From: Verticillium longisporum
Lineage: Eukaryota; Ascomycota; Sordariomycetes; Glomerellales; Plectosphaerellaceae
Direction of reading: 5' to 3'
Assembly: GCA_019188255.1 (NCBI GenBank)
Contig: JAETXT010000001.1
Coordinates: forward strand, 4,712,001-4,776,000
DNA: 64,000 nucleotides
Position numbers and translations under genes: made by a program
Notes under the pieces: model-generated
Database searches by the model: none
What the model was told of the DNA's origin: nothing
What the model saw: the letters and a program-made list of their open reading frames with translations, nothing else
Shown: positions 56,870 through 64,000 of the stretch, piece by piece
Numbering within the stretch: the first letter of the stretch is position 1
Layout of the letters: every line of letters starts with the position of its first letter

Positions 56870-58053
56870 ATGGCTGACCACGGTGTCAACTATGGCGACA
56901 GCCAATCCGGCCTTCCTGTGGCCAATGCCACCAAGAATGAGGTCAAGAAGCCCAAGAAGAAGAAGGTCCTCCTCATGGGCAAGAGTGGCTCAGGGAAGTC
57001 CAGCATGCGCAGCATCATTTTCAGCAACTACATCGCACGCGACACACGCAGGCTGTCAGTCTTTGCGCCATGGTAGTTCCGGTGGACCTTGTGCTGATAA
57101 TTTACTTGCAGAGGCGCCACCATTGACATTGATCTCTCGCACGTCAAGTTCCTCGGCAACCTGACCCTCAACCTGTGGGACTGCGGCGGCCAAGAGGCCT
57201 TTATGGAAAACTATCTTTCGCAGCAGCGCGTCCACGTCTTCTCCAACGTCGGCGTCCTCATCTACGTTTTCGACATTGAGTCTCGCGACGTCGACCGCGA
57301 CCTCGCCACCTACGTGTCCATCCTCTCCGCCCTCCTCCAGTTCTCTCCGCAGGCCCGCATCTACGTCCTCATCCACAAGATGGACCTCGTCGTCCCCGCC
57401 CACCGCGAGTCCGTCTACGACGAGCGCGTCCGCATCGTGCGCCAGAAGACGGCCGAATACGCCCACAGCATAGGCTTCTCCGCCGTCGCAGCCGACGACG
57501 CCTCCCCGACCGACACGAGCCCCCTCGCCAGCGCCGCCGCGACGCCCGACATCACCCCCTTTGCGACCTCCATCTGGGACCAGTCCCTCTACAAGGCCTG
57601 GGCCTCCATCATCCACGACCTCGTCCCCAACCTCGCGACCATCGAGCGCAACCTCGCCAACCTCGGCACCGCCATCGAGGCCGAGGAGCTGCTCCTCTTC
57701 GAGCGCACCTCCTTCCTCGCCGTCTCCTCCTGGACCTCCCGGAGGGCCTGCGCAACCCGACCGAGGACCGCCTCGAGCGCATGTCCAACATTATGAAGCA
57801 CTTCAAGCAGAGCATCAGCCGCTTCACCGGCACGCCGCGCAACGCCGAGCAGTTTGTCCGCATGGAGCACAAGGCCGGCCTGCGCTTCAACCTGTTCATC
57901 CTCAAGTTCACGACCAACACGTACCTCATGGTCGTGCTGCCGCCGGGCGAGGCGCGCTTCAACGCCGCCATGCTGAACTGCCAGATTGCCATTGAGCACT
58001 TCAAGTTCCTCGACGGGCCCGCGACGCTGGCAGCGCAGGGCGTGGCTTCCTAG
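56870..58053 (+). CDS. GTR1: Rag GTPase Gtr1 (RagA/B type), frame broken once
   Basis: Small GTPase of the Rag family; it works with Gtr2 on the vacuole to signal amino acids to TORC1. P-loop GKSGSGKSS, switch region [29 protein letters not shown] (Walker B) and HKMD (NKxD equivalent) mark RagA/Gtr1 rather than RagC. Exons are 56870-57054 and 57112-58053; intron 57055-57111 begins GTCAGT with a GCTGATAAT branch, and splicing restores RRLGATID. A lysine-rich insert ([11 protein letters not shown]) precedes the P-loop. The frame breaks near 57738-57741 in a CCC run: AVSSWTS continues one frame over as [17 protein letters not shown]. One missing C restores 375 residues. An essential-type conserved gene, so an assembly error is the likely cause. 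Confidence 0.94.
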
Positions 58054-58426
58054 GGCGCGGATCTGTGGGGAAGAGACGGATTGGGCGGGATGTGGGGACG
58101 CACTGGGTGGATGGGAAGGGAAGGGATAGGATGGGATGGCGTTTGATGGAGTTAAATGATACCAATGTCACATCGAATAGATAAGAACATACAAGAAGAA
58201 TAAGCTCACCGCGAACAGCAACGCTTTCTCACTCGACATCTGGACTGGTGGGGTACAATGAGACTCTTCGTTGAGTCTAATTGCTTAACTGATCTACCTG
58301 CCCATACCAAATCGTGGCCTAGGCTGAGAGCTAACCATCAGCTGCCAGCCGCGCGAGCGTGCCGCTCAGCCTTCTCAAAACGCCGTGTCAATGTCTGTCA
58401 TGTCGCAATGTCGTATCATGTAATAG
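58054..58426. other. Convergent spacer between Gtr1 and Shp1 genes
   Basis: 373 bases between two converging stops; nothing but 3' leaders expected or seen. Confidence 0.6.
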
Positions 58427-59778
58427 TTAAGCCGACTTGACGACAGCTGTGCCGCCTTTCTTAAACTCGGGCATTTCGCCCAAGACCAGACTACGGTCCG
58501 TGTGCTCCTTATTGGGGAACGTTGTGGCCAGAACCCAGGGCCGTGCTGCCACGTCTGTGGAAGCACGCGAGACGAAGCCGTAGACATTGTCGAGAGTCTG
58601 GGTCGTGTTGAACCGGGCGGGAAGCCTGCTGCCGTCAGGCAACTGTATGCGCAATGTTAGAGTCGGGAGACTCTCATCGACGGTTGTCGAGGGTGCTGAC
58701 GATGTCGAGGCAGCAGCGGCAGGAGCTGGAGCAGCAGCCGGAGCAGCAGATGCGTTCCCGTCGCCAGGTACTTCACTGCCAAGCCGCTGACCGGCTCCAC
58801 CGAAAGGCTTGTAAGTCTGGGGAAGACGGCGGTAGTTCTCTTCGTGTTGGTGGAGCTTGACGTCGACAGGCTGGTCATATCGAACGTTCATGAGATGGAG
58901 TGGAGCACGGCCGGCGCGGATCTGCGCAAGGTCGGCCGCGTTGGCAGGGTCGTCAAAGCGGTGCAGCTCACCATCATCGATACTGAAACCATCTCTCCAG
59001 AGATGGAGAGAGCGCTCTTGCGGCTCCTCGTTCGAAGCATCGTTGTCCTCAGCAGCATTGGGATCGGGGATTGTACGGCTCTCGACACCGTCACCGCCAA
59101 GCGAACGACCGGCTCCACGGAACGTATTGGGGGCGCGAGAAGGACCGGCAGCTGCCTCGGAATTTGAGCCTGACTTGGCAGCGTTCCTAGACGGTTGTAA
59201 GCATTTGCTTCGGCATACGGTCAATGGTAGTCACGTACGCCTTCGCCTTGGCCAGAATATCGTTGATGATCTTCATTGGTCCCCCGTCGCCCTGGTTCGT
59301 GGGGTCTTGAACAGCAAGCCCTGACTTCTCGCCACCAGCAAACAGATCGCGCGGGTTGCGGCCTTCATCCACATCATCCGTATCGTCGTCATCGTCATCG
59401 TCATCATGCTGTCCTCCGCCGCCCAAAGACCCCAGGGTTGCAACACCCTTCCGCTTCTGTGTTTTCTTGGCGGGAGCGGGCGCACGACGCTGAGACTCGG
59501 GAGCGGGACGTCCGTCGAGGGTCCGCGGGCCCGTGTAGTTGTCAGGGACAGAGGGTGCGCTGGAGGGCTCGTCTTCACGGTCTTGGTCGAGGTAGAAAGC
59601 TTGGGCGGCCTGGCCAAAGTCCCAGTCGGCAGCTTCAAGGAGGCCGATGCACTGGGTACGTCAGATTGAGTGCTCACGACGCAATAAGTTCGCGTCTTAC
59701 CCTTTCCTCCGAATAACCAGTCAATTGATGGAGTTCCTGGAGAGCTTGCGCCCGCGCGGTATCATCCTGGCCGGACAT
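58427..59778 (-). CDS. SHP1: Cdc48 cofactor Shp1/p47 (UBA-SEP-UBX protein)
   Basis: Adaptor of the AAA ATPase Cdc48/p97 in membrane fusion and protein degradation. It has 416 residues from 59778-59701, 59651-59239 and 59186-58427. The UBA-like domain is at about 1-45 (LQELHQLTGYSEER joined to CIGLLEAADWDFGQAA). There is an acidic run of eight aspartates, the SEP domain about 210-285 (LWRDGFSIDDGELHRFDDPAN) and the UBX domain about 335-416 (TLRIQLPDGSRLPARFN, FPNKEHTD). Introns 59652-59700 and 59187-59238 are GT/AG. It lies divergent from MIM1 with 480 bases between. The repeated aspartate codons are a slippage-prone GAT/GAC tract. Confidence 0.93.
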
Positions 59779-60258
59779 GGTGGAAGGAAACGACAGGTGG
59801 CGGTGGGGTGAGCTTAGGATGAAGCAATTCAGTCGCGCCTTTGCTCGACAATGCGTTGGCTTTGTTGGCTAGTATCGAGTCTTGGTGTTCTGGTGTTCCG
59901 AAAGAGTCAATGTAAAGGAAGAAATATGTCGGAAGCAAGGCACCACTGTTGTGATCGATCGTACCTTCTAGATGGCCTTCACTGGAGCTCCAGGCGGGCG
60001 CGGGTGACGTGGGGAGGGAGCATGGACCCAACAATGCCGTTGTTACCCCACCATAACCCGGATCAGTCTGCCACCGAACTCCGTGATTATGTCATCCTTC
60101 ATCTTCGTGGTGATGCATCTACCCCGGCTTGTGCTCGGCTTGACGAGAGAGCTTCCCGGCCACAGTCGGTCAACACGGTGCCTCCAACGACTGCCAACCA
60201 CTACCATCGTGCCGGCCTTCGACCTTGCCTCTGTAACCTTATCCCCAGACGGCCCATC
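59779..60258. promoter_or_regulatory. Divergent promoter between Shp1 and MIM1 genes
   Basis: 480 bases between facing-apart ATGs. The minus-strand and plus-strand open frames here run into the two genes but lack family content. Confidence 0.5.
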
Positions 60259-60733
60259 ATGGCGGACGAATTCGCGAACCCTCTGGCCGAGTCTGGCGTC
60301 ACCATTCGATCCGACAGTGAACAGTACTCGCAGGGCGAGGACCTCTCTGCATCCCCTCCCTCGTCTTCCTCCCCCGTTATTCTCTACAAGCCACCCACGG
60401 TGTGGTCCCTGTTGCGAGGTGCTGCCATCAACCTTTTCTTGCCGTTTATCAATGGCATGATGCTGGGTTTCGGAGAGTTGTTTGCCCACGAGGCCGCGTT
60501 TCGGTTAGGATGGGGAGGCACCAAGGTACGGACGCCCCAATCGCTCGGGAGGAATCATAATACACTCCGCGTCGATGATTCACAAGTAATCAACGAGAGT
60601 TTCTGGCTCAATGCTAACTGTAGTCAAGGTATTCCCCACGACGCGCCGTGCCCATGCCATTGGCCCCGGCCTCGAGATTCGCGAGAAGCGCACACCGCGA
60701 ACGGAGCTGGACGACCTGACGAGTCTGGAATGA
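60259..60733 (+). CDS. MIM1: Mitochondrial import protein 1 (Mim1/Tom13)
   Basis: Outer-membrane MIM complex subunit that inserts alpha-helical proteins and helps assemble the TOM complex. It has 123 residues from 60259-60525 and 60629-60733. The diagnostic segment is LRGAAINLFLPFINGMMLGF with following GELFAHEAAFRLGWGG, the single membrane helix with its glycine pattern. The N-terminus is acidic and serine-rich, as in the family. Intron 60526-60628 ends TCAAG; a TAG five bases earlier is the alternative acceptor, but only CAAG gives the charged tail VFPTTRRAHAIGPGLEIREK that ends LTSLE. The start is the ATG at MADEFANPL; an open frame extends upstream without family content. Confidence 0.86.
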
Positions 60734-61334
60734 CTTGGTGGGTGGGATTAAGGCCAAGACGACATCGACCAAAAGCCTATGAGCACTCGCAGCTTTGACA
60801 GAGAGGGTCCTACAACACTGCGAGTCGCAATGGGTGCATCGAGGATGGTGTTATGAATATATATCTGCGAGCTAAAAGCCGCACGCGGGAACACGGATGC
60901 GCAATCATGCAGTTCACCACGCCAACCAGGCTGCGCGATAGATCACATTGCAGCAAAGGCGTCTTTTGTAACATTGTAGAAGGGCAAGCCACGGCGGTAC
61001 AGGCTAGTGGCTCAGAGCGTCGGGCAGATGGATACGATCCGCAAGAACCAAACTCGGAATGCGTCTCAGGGATACATAGCCCCCAAAAAATCCATTATGA
61101 ATAATTATATCGAATGACAGATTGCAGAGTGGAATGGATTTCTTCAGTCAGATTACCATGTCACGGCTGTCATCTTGGTCGTGCACATTGACCCATTTCC
61201 TGAGCGCATCAGCGGTGTCGGCGACTCCACCGAGGTTCTCCCGGCGCGTTACCAAAAAAATCTGGAGCCTCGAACTCGCGAAGCCTCAACGTTGACCCTG
61301 CATCCAGCCTGACATACGGCCTCAGATCAACAAC
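60734..61334. other. Spacer between MIM1 and OXA1
   Basis: 601 bases with no gene or repeat seen; it carries the OXA1 promoter. Confidence 0.55.
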
Positions 61335-62907
61335 ATGTTGCCTAGCAGAGGAGCACTTCGTTCGCTCTCCACGGGTAGGGCGTACCTTCAGGCACAGACC
61401 GTGAGAGAAATCCATCAATTGATCTTCTGACTCCCCCCCTGACATGAGCAGACCTCCAGGTTATCCAATGGTCGACAGTTTGGCACCACTTCACGCATCG
61501 CCAGCACATCATGGTCGGGGCTGAGGCCAACAGGAAAGACGCCAGGTCTTGTCCGCACCACTGTCGTCGCCGGCTCGCTTTCTTCCACCCGAACACTCTC
61601 CCTGTGGTCCCGGGGCCCCAAGACTGAGGTCGCCGCCGTCGACACAACGGCCCCTGCCGCCACGACAGCATCGATCCCCCCTCCCCAAGCTGCCGTTGCC
61701 TCTACCACCCCTTCTTTCGCCGAGGGCGTCGCGTCGGCACCCCCTCCTGTCACCGATGCCTCGACCTTCGAGCTCCTCACCGACACCACCATTGCCCAGA
61801 TGCCCGAGCAGATTGGCTACCTCAAGGCCATCGGCCTCGACTTTGGCTACGGCCCCTCCAGTTGCATGCAATGGATCCTCGAGCATGTGTACATCTACAC
61901 TGGTCTGCCCTGGTGGGCCACGATCGGTAGCACCGTTCTCCTCCTGCGCCTGCTTCTGCTGAAGCCCACACTCAACGCCCAGCAGGGGTCCGCCAAAATG
62001 CAGCAGCTCCAGGGCAACGCCCAGTACGCGGCGCTGAAGCAAAAGATGCAGGACTCGATGAAGAGCGGCGACAAGTCGGCCATGATGGACGCCCGTCAGT
62101 CCATCAACCACATCCACAAGCGCGAGGGCGTCAACCCGTTTGCCGCCCTCTGGGGCCTCGTTCAGATCCCCTTCAGCTACGGTCTCTTCATCGTGCTCAA
62201 CAACATGGCCAAGATTCCCGTTCCGTCGCTGGAGAACGGCGGCCTCTTGTGGTTCAACGACCTGTCCGTGTCTGACCCCTTCTTTATCCTGCCCGTCGCC
62301 GCGCCCATCGCCATGGTCGCCATGCTCAAGGTAACGTTCACCGTCGCTCCCGTCCCAAGGGTCGAATAGAGGTAGCTGACATCCGAGACAGTCCGGTACA
62401 AAGTTTGCTCCCGTCCAGCAGCAGGCCCAGATGAAGCTCATGATGTACATCTTCGTTCCCCTGTCGCTCATTTTCACAATTTGGCTCCCCGCCGCCGTCC
62501 AGTTCTACTTCCTCTGCTCGACCCTCGTCGGCTGGGGCCAGAACCTCCTCTTCCAGAACCCGGCCTTCCGACGCGCCACCGGCCTCCCTGAGCTCGTTAG
62601 GCCCGTTCTCCCCGCCTCGACCTCTCGCATTAGCGGCGCCATGTTCTACCCGCCCACCAAGCGCACGGGCTCCACGGATGCCAACACCATCGATGTGACG
62701 GCTGTAGAGGAGAAGCCCAAGAACGTCTTCAGCGGCGCCGTCGCAGACCTGAAGCAGACCGTCCACGGAGCCAAGGGTGGCATGGGCTCCTTTGTCGACC
62801 AGGCTCGGCAGGAGCAGGCCGAGAAGAGCAACAAGTCATGGGAGGAGAAGCGCGCCGAAGAGGACAAGAGGCGCTTCAAGTCTGATTTGAAGAGGAGAGC
62901 GAAGTAG
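61335..62907 (+). CDS. OXA1: Mitochondrial inner membrane insertase Oxa1
   Basis: YidC/Oxa1-family insertase that places mitochondrially made and some imported proteins into the inner membrane. It has 477 residues from 61335-61381, 61460-62330 and 62392-62907. The first exon (MLPSRGALRSLSTGRA) and the start of the second form an arginine/serine-rich mitochondrial presequence. The five-helix core follows: LPWWATIGSTVLLLRLLLLKP, RQSINHIHKREGVNPFAALWG, IPFSYGLFIVLNNMA, then ILPVAAPIAMVAMLK and MMYIFVPLSLIFTIWLPAAVQFY. A lysine-rich C-terminal tail (EEKRAEEDKRRFKSDLKRRAK) would bind the mitoribosome. The first intron (61382-61459) uses the second of two nearby GTs; this choice restores a continuous frame. 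The second is 62331-62391. Confidence 0.95.
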
Positions 62908-64000
62908 GTTGACGGCAACGGTCGCAAGCAATGTACACTACATAAGAGAAAAGGGTTCTTGGCAAGATTCGCATGTACATGGAGATAGCAGCGGTCGGCC
63001 ATTGGCCGCTTTGGTTGTCTTCGCGGAGGCTGCACAAGAAGCATTTGTAACACCAAAAAGAAAACAGCATGGTTCGGTGTTGGAAGAGAATATCATAAAC
63101 ATCAAAAGCTGCAGCATGCATGCACACCAGCGCTCAGATCACATTGCGGGAGAAACACCCCGTCGGCGACATTCACCCCAATAACTGACCGGGGCAGACT
63201 GAGGCAACAGGACTTCGGAGAGGAAACATGTGGACAGGCATAAAAAGGTTCGCCAACCAAAGGACAACGGCTGTCCGGGTCGTGTGCTGTCCAAGCTCAC
63301 TCGTGCATATCGTCTTGCATACAAAGTACATGTGCGTCTCCAGAGCTCCGCACGAGACCTGGGGCCAGGTGAGTCCGCCAGTGACAGGATGGTAAAAAAT
63401 TTGGAGGATCGTTCCAGTCGTCAACGTAAAGTGGCGTGACAAATGAGTCGTCAACAAGACGACAGGTCATCTAGATGGCACGGTGACATGTCTCCTCAGT
63501 CAGATCGCGGAGTGTGGTTCAAGCTCCGAGGTTACGCTACTACATGTACCTTGGCTGGAGCCGTTCCCAGGCGAGATGTTCCGGGATGTCGTATACATGT
63601 ATGCGAGGCACTGGCTTCTGGCGCAGGCACCGGGTGTTCGTCCCTGGTCTCGATCGGTGGATCACTTATTGAGAATCCAGTCGGTTCTCACAATTCGATC
63701 CGCAGCGCCGAATGACACCTCAAGCCAGTCCTCGACCGAGCAACCCGACCAGACCACGGATAGTCGGATTGCAGAATGGCCTGAGCTTGGGAAATCCCGA
63801 GCTAACAAGCCCGAAGACCCTCCTGCAATATTACTCCTGTTGGTGCAGCCAACAAGTGATGTCCGCACCCCGAAGTACTGTATACACAGTACTGCAGATG
63901 CATCTTGGCTCGCCCATTCAACGATGCGAAGGGCGAGACTGTTTGTTGGCTTGAGAACCTGTCATCGCAAGCCGTGCACCGCTGTTTGATTGGCTTGGCT
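62908..64000. other. Gene-free right edge
   Basis: About 1.1 kb downstream of OXA1 to the window end. Open frames up to 168 codons on both strands show no family features. Nothing else is supported. Confidence 0.5.

Noticed and set aside
57055..57111. Gtr1 ending at the in-frame TAG after SVFAPW
   Set aside because: This is intron sequence: using the GTCAGT donor and TTGCAG acceptor restores the invariant RRLGATID switch region.
63443..63989. Open frames near the right edge as a gene
   Set aside because: Overlapping frames on both strands, no hydrophobic core, domain or splice support.

Overview
The window comes from a filamentous ascomycete fungus (Pezizomycotina, most likely Sordariomycetes). 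Protein genes carry many short introns (about 44-115 bp) with GT/AG ends, CTAAC or CTGAC branch sites and conserved phases. Two tRNA-Val genes have introns just 3' of the anticodon. A 7.5 kb retrotransposon shows repeat-induced point mutation (RIP): TpG and CpA are almost absent and TpA is in excess. No species is claimed.

Layout. 0-21 kb is a conserved housekeeping block: KDM5/JARID1 histone demethylase (3' end off the left edge), SLX1 nuclease subunit, SF3a60/Prp9, FAL1/eIF4A-III helicase, a rhodopsin-domain membrane protein, a TauD-type dioxygenase, SDH3 and TAF6. 21-34 kb is an accessory stretch: CsbD-like small protein, cupin protein divergent from an FAD monooxygenase, small secreted protein, unmutated solo LTR, MFS sugar transporter and DJ-1/PfpI protein. 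34.9-35.6 kb holds two tRNA-Val genes in opposite orientation. 36,438-43,972 is a complete but RIP-destroyed Ty1/copia element with 290 bp LTRs and a 5 bp target duplication. 44-56 kb is accessory again: lectin-like single-pass membrane protein, Zn2Cys6 regulator divergent from a carotenoid oxygenase, one uncertain gene and an MFS permease. 56.8-63 kb returns to conserved genes: Gtr1/RagA GTPase, Shp1/p47 Cdc48 cofactor, Mim1 and Oxa1.

Working together. SF3a60 and FAL1 share a 533 bp divergent promoter and both act on mRNA splicing or exon junctions. SDH3, MIM1 and OXA1 are mitochondrial, but MIM1/OXA1 lie 40 kb from SDH3. The regulator / carotenoid oxygenase / permease group (47.6-55.6 kb) and the cupin / monooxygenase pair (22.2-25.1 kb) look like small co-regulated metabolic modules; this is inference from gene order.

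Data quality. Four conserved genes (KDM5, DJ-1, MFS permease, Gtr1) each carry exactly one reading-frame break in a short low-complexity run, while both flanks and all splice phases remain good. They are best explained as 1-2 nt deletions, either assembly errors or very recent mutations.

I found no clearly new biological system. The strongest leads are the Zn2Cys6/oxygenase/permease module, the signal-less lectin-membrane protein, the copia insertion close upstream of a tRNA gene with a RIP edge gradient, and the perfect CACGTG inverted repeat upstream of SDH3.
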